64,000 nucleotides of DNA from Bugulina stolonifera (Eukaryota; Bryozoa; Gymnolaemata; Cheilostomatida; Bugulidae), in the NCBI GenBank assembly GCA_935421135.1, contig OW285188.1, positions 22,297,233-22,361,232 on the forward strand, written 5' to 3'. The notes beneath the pieces were generated by a model. That model saw only the letters and a program-made list of their open reading frames with translations. It was not told where the DNA came from and ran no database searches. Position 1 is the first letter of the stretch. Each line of letters opens with the position of its first letter. Of this stretch, positions 1-12,963 are shown piece by piece. The translations under genes and the position numbers were made by a program.

Positions 1-2293
1 GAAGAGAAGAACAGCAGACTTATTTGGTACTCAGTCTCCCATCTCTCTGACTAAACGCTTTTTCAAAGGTCTGAAAGGTGTGGAGAACATATTCACTCAG
101 CACAGTCCTCTTCTTGCCGAGCTACTCGATCAGATAGTCAAGTCTAGACTAAAGGAGTCCCAGTATCCATTCCTAACATCAAGTGAGATGAGAGACAGGT
201 CTGTATATTGTTGTAGAGGGAGGAGGTTCACCTCTATTGTAAGTTATTATTCTGTAGATTTGAAGAGGTTATTTTTAGGACTAAAATCAACTGACTCCAA
301 AATCATGAATCCAACAGCTCCTAGATAGGTGTTGCATCCTGGTTATGTTACTACATGTAGGTAACTATCCAATGAAATTACATCAAATCTCTTCCATAAC
401 AAAGTACGTTTAGCACATTGATATAATATACAATGTGCATTCTACAATCATATGGGTAGGCCTATATGCGAAAAAATGTGACATCTGTATATGTAGACAT
501 TGCAGGTTAGCTTATATAATATAATTATAAATCAAACGAGACTTACCTGGTGAACAATGGTAGAGTAGGGTCATTATCAATGCAGTTGTATACCCAACTG
601 TTAGACTGTGCATGGGGACTCAGGTTTGTTCACAATATAATATCAAGCCACCCATACTACAGGAAAGTGTCCAGTTTCCTGCATCTCCACTAAAGCTATC
701 TCATTGTTTAGCTTTTGGAGCTATGAGTGAAGCAGTGTGTATAATACTTGTACAGAAATAGTGTAAAATATAACAAACTACAGGAGTTGTTTCCACTCTG
801 CTTCCATAAACCATAAAGGCATTGTCTTTTCATGAAAAGATAACTCTAAAAACTGTTGCACAGTTTATATTCTTGTACTGCATGTAATAGTGATAAACCA
901 GTATAGTAGTTGCACTCCTGAATGGAGGAATTATAATGTAATATTTATTATGTTACCTCTTGTATAAATGGTAGTTTTGGTAAAATACAATATTTTGTAA
1001 TTGAGGTAATGCTATCATCACTTTGTATCACTAAAGTATATGCGGTAAGTATAATGCTTGTACTTGACTTGTAGACCTCAGTGTGTGATCTTGTTCATTG
1101 TGGGCGGAGCTACATACGAGGAAGCTAACTGTGTCTATAACTTCAATAAAGTAACTCCTGGAGTCAAAGTTGTTCTGGGTGGTACTACAATACACAATTC
1201 TGCCAGGTACGATAATTTTAGCTGGGTAATATAGTCACGCTCTAAGGGGTTGCACAAAATTGAATAATTACAGTAGCAAAATATTATAAGTCAATAACTA
1301 CTGTGGGCTATAAGCTATAGACTATGGGCTGCGATATAGTTGACAGATTTATACAAATCAATATCCAATGTCTTCTACTGACACTCTGACATCTAATAAC
1401 AATAGAATTTGTACAAAACTGTTACCATGCAGCTTCTGCTGCACTTAGTATGTCTTCCTCTGATGTTACAAATAGTGGGTTAGGTACTTGCTTCATATGA
1501 AACCAGTGTACTTACAATCATGTGTGTACTTGTATATGTATACATTACAAACGCGTACCATGTGTGTTACAAGTGTAAATAGAGAAGGCAACTTCAAAAT
1601 GAGTTGAAAATTGCTATATAATATTTATGTCAAACAAACCTGTCACCTGACCTACTGTCAATAGGCCTGTCAGTATAATAGTATCATTTGACACCTTGGT
1701 ATAGCCAACAGGGTTGCCTCTATCAGCATGTATAGTATAATATAGTACTATAGTTATCAGCATTACTGCAGCAGCAATTAGCACCCATTCTTCTTCTTAG
1801 AACCAACATAGTCAGCTGTACTGAATAATCACCTAAGTGTAACATGATAGCTATAGTGTGGAACATGTGACATATAATAGTGGTACTGGCTTATACTATT
1901 ACCTGTATTTAGTAGTTTGTTTTGGATACACTATCTGCCTAATTTACATAATTTAATAAATCTCTGCATAACACCACTGCTCTCCAGCTCATTTCCTGGA
2001 AACTGATCATGCAGTAAATGTAATGGTTTATAATTTCTGTTATACGTGGGCTCCTTGCTCACTACTTTCCACAATATAATGTAAGTCATTGAGGTAATAC
2101 ATGAAGATTTATTAATAAAATCTTTTACATCAATCAAAATAGCTGTCTTGCATAAAGTCAATAAGGAAACACTAATGCTGTGGATGTTTCCATGTTTGTT
2201 TTATTATTCTACAGTTTCTTTGAAGAAGTGAGGGAGGCTTGTTCTGGGCCCCAAATACGGGAGAAAGATGGGAGTAGCTATAGAATGACCTGA
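1..2293 (+). CDS. VPS45: Vacuolar protein sorting-associated protein 45, 3' part (Sec1/Munc18 family)
   Basis: The last three exons of VPS45, an SM protein that binds syntaxin-type SNAREs for endosome and trans-Golgi vesicle fusion. Exons by phase and splice sites: before 1 to 198, 1075-1206 and 2215-2293 (TGA stop 2291-2293). The reading frame gives KRRTADLFG at the window edge, then the diagnostic [16 protein letters not shown] and, in the second exon, [11 protein letters not shown] and [10 protein letters not shown], which are hallmarks of the VPS45 C-terminal domain. The protein ends SSYRMT. The 5' exons lie outside the window, so the gene is partial only because of the window boundary. 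No break is seen in the visible part. Identification is confident from the run of conserved motifs. Confidence 0.93.
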
Positions 2294-4382
2294 GACTATG
2301 TTTTAGAGACTTATTATACTACAAAATCACATTATTTATTGAATTTGTGTCATTTATTTTTATAAATATATTTATGTAACAGTAGTTACCTTCGTGTAAT
2401 TACCTGGATGCACATGCTGTTAGAAGGAAGTATATAGAATTAATCTCTAACTGCATTCACTACCTTTCTGTTTCATCATCATTATTCTAATAAATTAACT
2501 ATTGTAATCAATAGAAGTATTTAATTGATGTATTATAATAAAGTAAATTATAAAAACCCTACTCTGTTTCCTCTAGTAGGTACAGCAAGGTACATACCTC
2601 ATACTATGTAGTATGTGTAGAGCTAAATAGAATTCCTGTGGTCAGACTCGAGTATGGAAGTGATCAATATACAGAATTTAGGTAGTTGGGAAGTGTTGAT
2701 ATCAATTAGGATAGGTTAACCTGCTTCCTTTACTCTACTCTAAATAGCATGTTTGAGTGAAAATTCTCTATTTCCTATTTTATCTTTTGTGAACAAGTTG
2801 ATAAGTCAGAGCTCGAGCTGACTCTCTGGATAAAGGGTGAGTAAAGTCTTACATTATAAAAACAAAATATTGATATCTTCTATTCTATTACTTTCATTCA
2901 AATATACATGTACATGTAGGTCAAATGTGTTCTGTTGGAGTTACACTGCAACTTTAACACATTCCAAATATTAGTGTATAACCACAAATCCTTCAGGAAA
3001 ATACCTGAGTATAATCATTATCCTTTGGTGGTAATCACCAGATTTTGTTTGTCCATGACATCAATAATTAATATTATGGAGTCAACACCACCACACCATC
3101 TGCCTAATAGTTCAACCATATTTAGTGTGCTATGTTTTGGGTTGCAGCTTTATACTAGCTTACATGATTTTACACTAATCCTGAATCAATGGATCTAAAG
3201 CTTATACATCTTGCAGCGTAGGTGTAGAAGTATTGCTACAGTGTATTATAAATTCCTCATACCCTAGAAATGTTGTTTTGATAACTTTCTTCATTACTTG
3301 TATAAATAAAATGATGACAATAAAACTTGTATAAATACCAACAGATTGTCATCAAACTACATTTAAGTTATGCCATTTCTACCAACCTACCAAATGTGAC
3401 ACTGCAACCCAGAGATGGGATATTCTTATTTTAGTTGTTTATAATAGCTGTGTGTACATTGCAGCAAAGTACATAATATGCCTACATATGCATAGTGCAT
3501 ACACATTCCTCATTGTGTAGTACTCAACAATATATTATATATAGGGGACAACTCCCAGCTACATAGAGAGATTTTGGGAATACTACAGACTACATAATGT
3601 GTTATTGTGGATTGTGGGCTAGAATGAGCATACATTATGTAAATGCAGAGGGCACATAAAACTAATAGCCTCTGTAATAAATACTGTCATGTTTTGATGA
3701 TATCTCTGTTGTGATATATAGCTATGTTCTATAACATTAACTTTCAAGTATGATTATGTTTCACTCTTGCTATATACCCAGAGCTACTTGTATTTATCTT
3801 TGGGATAGCTATCCAACTCTAGTGTTCTATTCTATTATTAAGCTGTAATACGAGAATTATATTGTTATATGTGATCATATTGGACAATTGAGGTTAGATA
3901 ACCAAGCTAGGTTGATTCATTCACCTTGTAGAATCTCTTACTGTTGTGTAGCCGAGCTACGGCTACAGGAAGTAGAAGTAACAGCTAGTTTCATCGATCA
4001 GACTTTCTCTTATTAGTAAAAACAGTTGTTAATCCCAAATCTGGTTTATAGTAAAAGTAATTTTCTATGTACTGCTTGTGGTCCAGGTAAGCTCTGTTCT
4101 TATTCTCCTACAACTTGTATATTATAGTTTGCATTCATTTTTTGCACATGTGTAAATGATCCCAGTAATCCGCCATCTGCATAATGTACTCAACTGTATG
4201 ACTGTTTATATCAGATTCACTAATTATTCACATGCATATGTTGTTATCAGTAGCATTGTCAGTGTATTGGCTGGCATGACTAGAGGAGAACAGGAACCAG
4301 TGTGTTCTATTTCAGAACGTACTCTTTCAAGATAAAGTTGTCAATTGTAATACTTTTTCCTGCCAGAAAATTTGAGTAGAAG
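2294..4382. other. Intergenic stretch, no gene seen
   Basis: About 2.1 kb of AT-rich DNA between VPS45 and the septin locus. Open frames at 1931-2161 (inside the last VPS45 intron) and 2935-3198 have no splice context or recognisable motif. I see no RNA gene or clear transposon here. Confidence 0.5.
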
Positions 4383-4604
4383 ATGGCAACCAGTAGAGTA
4401 TCTTCTCGAACTCCGTTGGACTACACTTCCACCTCCTCCTCTTCAAGAAGGCGGGCAGAAAGAGAAAGGTCAACAAGAGAAAGAGAGGACATGTTTCTAA
4501 GAGCTTCAATAGCACAAGCTGCTACCAGCAACAGTTTGTTTGATAGAAAGACTGTCACAGAATCCTCTAAGGAGACCAGTAGATCAACAAACTACAGAAT
4601 GGAG
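4383..4604 (+). CDS. Candidate alternative first exon of the septin gene (Ser/Arg/Glu-rich N-terminus)
   Basis: An ATG-initiated stretch of exactly 74 codons ends in phase 0 at a good donor (GAG followed by GTAAAT). It begins MATSRVSSRTPLDY and is rich in Ser, Thr, Arg and Glu, with a charged RRAERERSTREREDMF segment. Downstream on the same strand the first acceptor giving a recognisable product is septin exon 2 at 5851, also phase 0. Splicing 4604 to 5851 would give a septin with a 74-residue disordered N-terminal extension in place of the 26 residues coded by 5641-5718. The joining is inference. It could instead be a separate short gene or a non-functional ORF. Confidence 0.4.
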
Positions 4605-5640
4605 GTAAATATTGAAGAGACTTTTATGGCATTATCAGATAATGAACTTGTAATTTCCTTGGAGAATAGCCAAATCATTGTTCAAGCCGCTTATTGTCAC
4701 ATCATAATTATGATAGATGATATTATTACCAGGTTGATAATCTTAAATCCAACACGTATTAGTGCAATCATTCAACTTCATTGGTTAGAAATATGTTAGA
4801 AATATTAGGATAGTATTATCTCTATTGATTCCAATTTACACTCATGTAACATGAATTGAACAGTAATTACAGTGGATAATCATAACATGGCTTATAATGT
4901 AATAATTACATAAACTATGCATGGGCCAAATGGGAGTAATACAATATTATGGGAAACTATAATTAACAATAGAAAAGAAAAAAATTGGAGCACAGAAAAG
5001 GAAACATTATCAGCGTCAGCTAATAACTTTGAACAACAAAAGAATGGATGAAAGGAGCTATGCAATGTCTGACAGGCAATGAATGCTGCTTTTATTAGCA
5101 TATATACACATCAGCTCATGCATGCAGTCAAGCTATGCATTATTAGTTATTTATAAGGTATTGGCTTGTATAGTATGCAACACAGATTTCATGTTGTGTT
5201 ATGTGTGGGCAAACAGTATATGAAACGTGAGCAATTCGCATCACAGGAGGAACGCAGTAGCTGGGAGAGTCAAGCACCCACAGATTCACATAATACCTGT
5301 ACACCACTCATTTGTTATTAGACTGTCGGATATGTGTAGCAGGTGACAACTGGAATTACCACGTCCACACATCACTACTTTCTATACCACTTGAGAATTA
5401 ACAGAGTGGCACTGAAGTACCCCAGTATATAATATATTGGCTACAAACACAGAAGATACACTTGCTACTTATCTTGGACTTTTAATGGATTGTTTATAAT
5501 AAACTCATTTCCAAAGACGGATACATCTCCAACATCTCAGCATTTAGTATTTGAAAGATCGGAATACCAGATATCTACATATCGGCAGGCACCAAAGGGC
5601 ACAGCGAAACTACTAGGTGACTCGTGTGCGGGACAAGGAA

Positions 5641-8600
5641 ATGGATGATCACCATGATGAACGTCAGCCAAGAGCCAGACCTAGGAGGAAACTTACTCAG
5701 CAAATAGTCTATAGCAGGGTACACAGGCTATCTTAGTGTAGATCTATAACTTTGAGTTAAAAAAGTTGTCTATAGTAGCTTAAATTTTACTCATAACTAA
5801 TTTAAATATGTGCACTCTCACCTATTTAACATTGGTACCATATTTTGCAGAAAGAAGAAGATTGCGTTGGATTCTCGAATCTACCGGATCAGATACACAG
5901 GAAGGTGATTAAGAAAGGTTTCCACTTCACTATAATGGTTGTTGGTAAGTGTTAACCTTCTGTCTCCACCAACACAGCCCAGATGCAGAGTATGCATTGA
6001 AACATAAAATATTTTCCAAAAAGATTTTGTGAAGTTTTCATTGTAAAGTAAGTTACAGAGCTGCTATATTTTTGTTAATCTCGGTTTTTTGCTAATTACA
6101 GTAAAATGGTGTGACTTTGGTATTCCACATCTATCAAATTATCAGTCTAAAAACACAATATGTTGGTGTCACAATAGATGTGAAACCAATCTGGTTGAAT
6201 ATTTAAATTTGATCACTTGGTTTATCATTGTTATATTATTGTGTTGCAATTCTCTTGGTTAGAACAATATAATATACAATATTATGACTGTATAGAAGTG
6301 TCTTTTAATTTTTGCTTGCCCTAGTACAGGTGCAAGAGCTATTAGGGCCCTGATTACTAATCCCTTTGTAAATATGCCCCAATGCAAATGTTTGTAAACA
6401 GATGAAGTGAAGCAACTGAAATATGCACTAAGTACCACAGCATACGATCTAGTTGAGATCACAAACTGAATGGGTACTATGATTATATCGTATTACAAGC
6501 TAATATACCACAAATAAATCAATCATTACATCATGGCCATCAACCTCACAACACAGCACAGCACAATAACATTGTAATATAGTGACTACTACATTATCTA
6601 CTATATCTGAGAGGAGCTGCTGCCTAACCTAACCTGTATGACAGCACTATATCTACATCATGTTTGTTTAGGTGTAAACTATATGTGCACTGGCATGCAG
6701 GTAGAAGCTTAGAACATTCCTTAGTATATAAATATAAACTATTCAATATGTGCAAGTAGTATTATGATCTATTGATTACTAGCCAAACAGTGCATCTCAA
6801 TGTATAACATAGGCAGTTATTTCCCCATACATTAGTAGATATAGTGATAGTACAACCTACTATAGGGCCCATCATTATAGCATCATATTTCTCTGTGATT
6901 TATATGATCTTTTCTTTGTTTGGTTAGCTTCAGCTCAAAGATTCAGAAAATTGCAACAAACCTACAACATGCATATCATTTCTCAGGCTTATTCATTGAT
7001 ATTATTATCTCCAGGAAACACTAAAATTCATAAATTTAACTTGCATACCATAATAATGATGGTCATACTATCCTAGTTTAATACTTTATAATAATTATAT
7101 CATACCATAACCATAGTAATAGTTATGTTGGCAATTTTGCAAGATTTGGTTACTCATTCTACTACATACTTAATTTAATACATAATTATATGTATTATGT
7201 TATGTACAACGTATATTATACATGTACACGTACATGTATATATAATATCCATAATATGTCTAATTTAGGTGAATCTGGTCTGGGTAAATCTACTCTGATA
7301 AACAGTTTATTCATGAAAGATTTATACAGCGAGAGGAAAATCGTGGGAGTAGAAGGTAAGTAGACTTAGCCTCTGGTCCCGTGTCAAGTTCTTTCAGGTG
7401 TCTAGTCCATTTTATTTGTCAGTGAATAAATTCTTCACTCTGCCTTAAACCTGGAAATTGGCACTTGAAATTAGTGTAGTAGAGTACATTTTGTTGCCAT
7501 AATTTTATACACCATCTAGCATGATAGTTTTTAACAACACAAAAAGAAATCTATAAGAGCAATGCAGCATATTTATTCACATATTTAGCCATTGGAGTAC
7601 TTCTCCCCCATTTTCAAGAGGCTAATCCTATGTTAGCTGTTGCCAGGGCAACAGCACTAACACTTGAAGCACCAAACTGTAGGAATACAGTGTACATTGT
7701 ATGAACTAAATACACAATAAACAATGATCCCTGCTTGGAATAACTGTATTAATATTTCTATTTTCAACTAAAATTGTTAAAGACTCATTTATTCATAAAC
7801 TGATGACTAATTAGATCTAGTCATGGAAATGTAACAAACAAAACTTCCGTTTCTATGGTAACATAGAATAGTGTGCAAATGACAACTCTCTTATTTGACT
7901 TATGTAATACTTGGGTAAAAACAAAAAATAAATTACACCGACAGTGCTGATCCTCCTCCCCCCCCCCAAACCTTGCTATGTTGTTCTATGGATTCATGAC
8001 TATTCTGCAACATGACCACAATATAATGTCAATGTCATACTCGTACATCTATTATACATGTATAATAATGCAAGAGGTATAAACAGAAGTGCAAGCTGTA
8101 TGTGTATTGTTGCAGTTACATCCGACTATTGAATTGCACATCATCATGTTACTTCTGACGATCTAAATCTGTTTTTAGATCGTCTTGACTCCACTGTTTC
8201 CATAGACTCACAACATTTGGACATAGAAGAGTCTGGTGTCAAGCTACGACTCACCATCATAGATACTCCAGGGTTCTCTGATAGTCTACATGGTGAAGAT
8301 AGGTAGGTTCCTGCACCGGCAATATATTTACTGATGCAAGCATTACCTGCCGTTTGTGACTTTATAAATACATTGTATATCTACTACATAACAGGCCATC
8401 GCTGTTTTCTGTGCAGAATTTGTACTTCTGGTTGTGAGTAAGTATGAAACCTAAACAAAAATACTGTATTGAAGAATCCTTAGTTCTTATATCTTCTACA
8501 AGTAGTAAATATGAGATTGAAACATGTAATAATTATGTTTTTGATAAAAGTCTACCACAGGCTTTACTTCTATTTATATAGACTACCTCTTGGAGTTCAT

Positions 8601-11600
8601 ATGAAGAGTTTTTTCATATTCTTGAAAATTTGTCCGGCGGAATATATTCTTTATCATTCAGGAAGTCAATGATAGAATTTTAAAATCTCTAGACATTCTT
8701 GATTTGAAAATATATCTGATAAATATCTACCTAACTTTGATCTTACAACTCTTGTGAGTTTTCATAATGTTATGTTATTGCAGATTGGGTAGTAGCATTA
8801 GTATTAGTCAATTCAACTCAATTGAATCTTCAACTGCGATGTTGAAAGGCAACAACAACCTATTTTATCTAATCTTCACTTCACTACATGTTGTATAATA
8901 GCCTATAGACCAATTCTCAATTTAAGGTGACTTGGAGGCAATTATGAAACTTGAGAGTTTTATGAGTGAGTGAACATAATCATGTGACAGATGACTTGGG
9001 TGTGACCCATTGATAATATTCTGGTAGCTGATTTTGTTGGCCATAAAAGCTTCACATTGTGATATTAGTCACCACTTGCCGCATCAGCCAGCAAATGATC
9101 TGTGTAAAATTTATATGCAAATCCTGCAGTTATCAAACAAACAGCTTTCAGCTTTGAAGTTTAAATAATACATTAGCTGGAAATCTCAGTGTTCTGCAAA
9201 TTTGAACAAGCCAAATGTTGGGATTAAAAAAGATTAAATTTATGTGCATCTTCACAACATGGGCGCTCAGACACCATGTAGACTGTTTTATTGCCCTCCG
9301 GATCTGTCACATTTGTTATTATTGGTGGCATATTAGCAGGTAGTTTTAGAGAATTCATCTTTTTTTCGCTCTAAAGTTTTGTTTTTGTTTATTTGCAGCA
9401 TACAGCCAATAGAGCAGTACATTGACCAACAGTTTCATCAGTACTTTCAAGCAGAAAGTGGACTAAACAGAAAGAACATACAAGACAGTCGTGTTCACTG
9501 CCTCTTGTATTTCGTATCTCCGTATGGCCATGGGTTAGTTATCTGCATGTTTTCAACCATTGTGGTCAATTTTTTCTCACAATAATAATTTATTTTAGCA
9601 TAGCGCTTGATTTTATTAAAATATAAATCTGGGAGCTGAATTAAATTACCATGAATACAATCTCCAGTGTAAAGTATAATATTATGGGTGTAAGCAGACA
9701 ATGAAGTAATGAAATGCGGCATAATAGAATAATAGATGCATGTAATTATAGTCTGGTACTATGGTAGAGATGGTAATTGGGGGAAGTCATATATTATTTC
9801 TTGTCAAAACAACACACTTAAACACTTGTACATTGTATGTTGTTGGCCATAATGCCCAATTCTGTTTATTCACTCTCTCATACAAGATGAACTACATGTA
9901 GGCAGCTAATTATTGTCCACAGTGTATTTTTAATTTAATACACAATACAATTACACTAAAATAGTCATTTAAAACTTTTAATGCAAAAAACAACAAAATA
10001 ATGTATTTACAAAAATGCACGAGGGCAAAAAATGACAATTGAAATGTATTCCACAACATTACCTGACATTCTTATTTTAGACTCAAACCACTGGACGTTG
10101 AATGTCTAAAACGGCTGCACAATAAAGTGAATGTCATCCCCTTGATTGCTAAATCTGACACACTAACCAAATCAGAGATCGTTAGACACAAGGCAAAGGT
10201 AATAGATGACCATTACTTCATTTTATCACCACAGTGTAGTCTAGTTAGGTGTATTGCTTGTATTGTGAAGTGAGAATGGATGTTTAGAATCCGTGTCAGT
10301 TGGATTTCTCAAAAAATGTTACTCGCCAAGCGCTGTGCTTGTGTGGATCAGACATATATCTTGTAGATGTATTTATTGTACCACGGTTGAGATGCATAAT
10401 AGATATCATATATAGAACAGTTCGAGCTTCAATCACAAGCCAATATTATTGCCAATAGTTGCAGTATTAATAATTATACACATGCAGTGTAGTATAATAA
10501 ATTATAATTATAGATTCTGTTTCTGTAGGTTTTGCAAGACATTAAAGAAAACGGCATTAGGATATACGACTTCCCAGAATGTGATCCAGATGAGGATGAT
10601 GAATTTAAACGCCAAGATGCCGAGCTCAAAGTATGTACTTGTAGTGTGTAGGAGTGAGATGAATACTCCAACACTAATTTATACTTATATTTACAGTTTT
10701 CCAAGCATTGCTAAGTAATGGCTATGTATTACTGCAAGTTCAATACACTGTTAGGGCACTAGCACATTGTATTGGGGAATTGTCTTATCATAATGCTTGG
10801 AGGAGGGTAACTTCCCTAGATTATATATCATCTTATGCGTTATACTTTCACCTAACAAATTTCCACCAATGTTAAGACTGATATGTTAACCTTGCATATA
10901 GTTGAAAACGTTTCGGTTTTTACCTCTAGGCAGCCATTCCATTTGCTGTAATTGGCAGCAACACAATAACGGAAGTTCATGGAAGGAGAGTCAGAGCCAG
11001 AGTCTACCCATGGGGTGTTATTGAAGGTAGGTTACTTTATTCACAAATACTACAGTGTTATATTCATTAGTCTATATTATACAGGTGCAATAAAATTTTA
11101 ATAAATTTTGAGATTGGAATCAGCTTTCCTAGATGTAAATCGTCATGTTGTGTAACAATACTGTGGAAGTTGATTGCCAGAAATAATGAAGCACATGTAC
11201 ACTGTGCTTAATGTTTGAAATACGATGTTCAATATAACATTATATACTTGTACATTGTACTTTGCAGTTGAAAATGGGAACCACTCTGACTTTTCAAAAT
11301 TAAAAAGAATGTTGATTGGGTGAGTAAACTACACACATAATTATAAGCATGTGGTCTGCTGTCTAGTACTCCAAGAGAAAGGAAATAATGAGGAAATTGT
11401 CAAATAATCATTAAATTTAGCAAGTAGTTTGCGCTAGGAAAAGTTTCATCCAATTTTTACAACGTTTTATCTACCCATCACAGTACTTGAAAGGGAAAGA
11501 AGAACTGTTTGTTAGGTGTACCAGGCATTCAGATTTTCAAAGTACATGTACATTGTAGTATATATGGTTTGTTAGACATTTTCATAAAAACGTATTGAGT

Positions 11601-12533
11601 GAAGTATGAAGGGGGTTGAGCTGAATAAAACATGGCAATTAACAAGTAAATTGCTGGTAAAGAATTTAGCTGAGTGTAGTTATAATTAATATAATATAAT
11701 ATAATGTTGCTACTGCTAGTGGTCTACATGTATTTAACCAGTTCATAGACTACTGATTATAATATGAAGCTCCGAGAGGGAGCAACTCCTCCCCTGACTT
11801 GACCATAAATGGTTCAAAACTTACCGATTTTCTGGGGAATCATCTACTCCTGTTTATTTTGCCCTGTAGGCTAGGTCAAAGGGGTATATAAATATACCCC
11901 TTTGGGTTTAGTAGAGTTGGAGAGGTTATCTTGTAATTTAAGAGCGCTCAAGAATTATGGGTTGACCTACAAATTGTAATGATTCTACAAAAAGTTCACC
12001 ACTGCCATGCAGTCTGTGGCCAGTATTGTTTATGAACAATTTAGTTCCCATTTGATCATGCATCTATTATCTCTACATGCACGACTGTCCCTATTTTAAA
12101 CAGAACGCATCTACAGGATTTGAAAGATGTGACTGAAGAATTTCATTATGAGAATTATAGAGCACATTATATACAGAGCACAGACAACAACAACGTCTTA
12201 GACAAGAACTTCCAGCTTAGAAGCAATGGAGAGAAGACAGATTCCAAAGTAGAACAACTTCTTAATGAAAAAGATGAAGAGGTAAAGATAACATCCTACA
12301 TGTTATTTCTACAGACTATTATATGATGTAGTAGCTGGAATGAATAATAATACATGTATTATTACCAAGTATAATAACTGATTGATAAGTTGCCCTCTCT
12401 TGTGAAGTATTGGCACTACGTCAGTACGTCAGTACCAGTTTTGAGAACCTGCCATTTGTTTGCATTTCAGATAAAGAAAATGCAAGCCATGTTAGAGGCA
12501 ATGCAAAGACAAATGACTACAGCTGTTGTATAG
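5641..12533 (+). CDS. Septin GTPase, SEPT2-group-like
   Basis: Eleven exons give 375 residues with all phases closing: 5641-5718, 5851-5944, 7269-7355, 8179-8302, 9399-9533, 10081-10198, 10529-10630, 10930-11026, 11268-11319, 12104-12281, 12471-12533. Septins assemble into hetero-oligomeric filaments at membranes and the cytokinetic furrow. Visible motifs in order: short basic N-terminus, polybasic [10 protein letters not shown] before the P-loop [10 protein letters not shown]3 DTPG in [29 protein letters not shown]4 as AKSD (most septins have AKAD), the septin unique element with PWGVIEVEN and [10 protein letters not shown], and a short C-terminal coiled coil [14 protein letters not shown]. 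The sequence resembles SEPT2-group members more than SEPT7 or SEPT9. The start at 5641 is preceded by a purine-rich context; a second possible first exon lies at 4383. Confidence 0.9.
11877..11904. repeat. Perfect 13-bp inverted repeat with 2-base loop
   Basis: CAAAGGGGTATAT, AA, then its exact reverse complement. It lies in the septin intron before exon 10. Function is unknown; it may be a transposon footprint. Confidence 0.7.
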
Positions 12534-12963
12534 CTAAATTCAAGTGAATGAGGTATTTTGGTAGACTACTACGGCCAATTCAGTCAACACTCTACACACC
12601 CACTACTACAACATTTCATAGAATTAATTCATTTCTGTACTTTTCTGTGCACATACCAGGATACCACTAGATATAGCAGTTTATATTATATTGGTTACAG
12701 AATACACCTAATATATCAATTATAATACTATATATATATATTTCTTTAAAACAACTATAAATGAAATAATAAATCATTTCGTTAATAAATATAGCTCATT
12801 TCTAAGAAAACTTGCACACATCTAGGGATGGATTGTTCTAAAATAGAAACACGTTATAGTATTTGGAGTTGCCACTTAATCCAGAGCAGACAACTGCTGA
12901 AAATATAAATAATTATATACAGAGGAAGTGTGTATTTGATCCACGCCATGTGTTGGCTGATTC

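Noticed and set aside
1931..2161. 76-codon minus ORF
   Set aside because: Lies in a VPS45 intron, lacks motifs and has AT-driven codon use.
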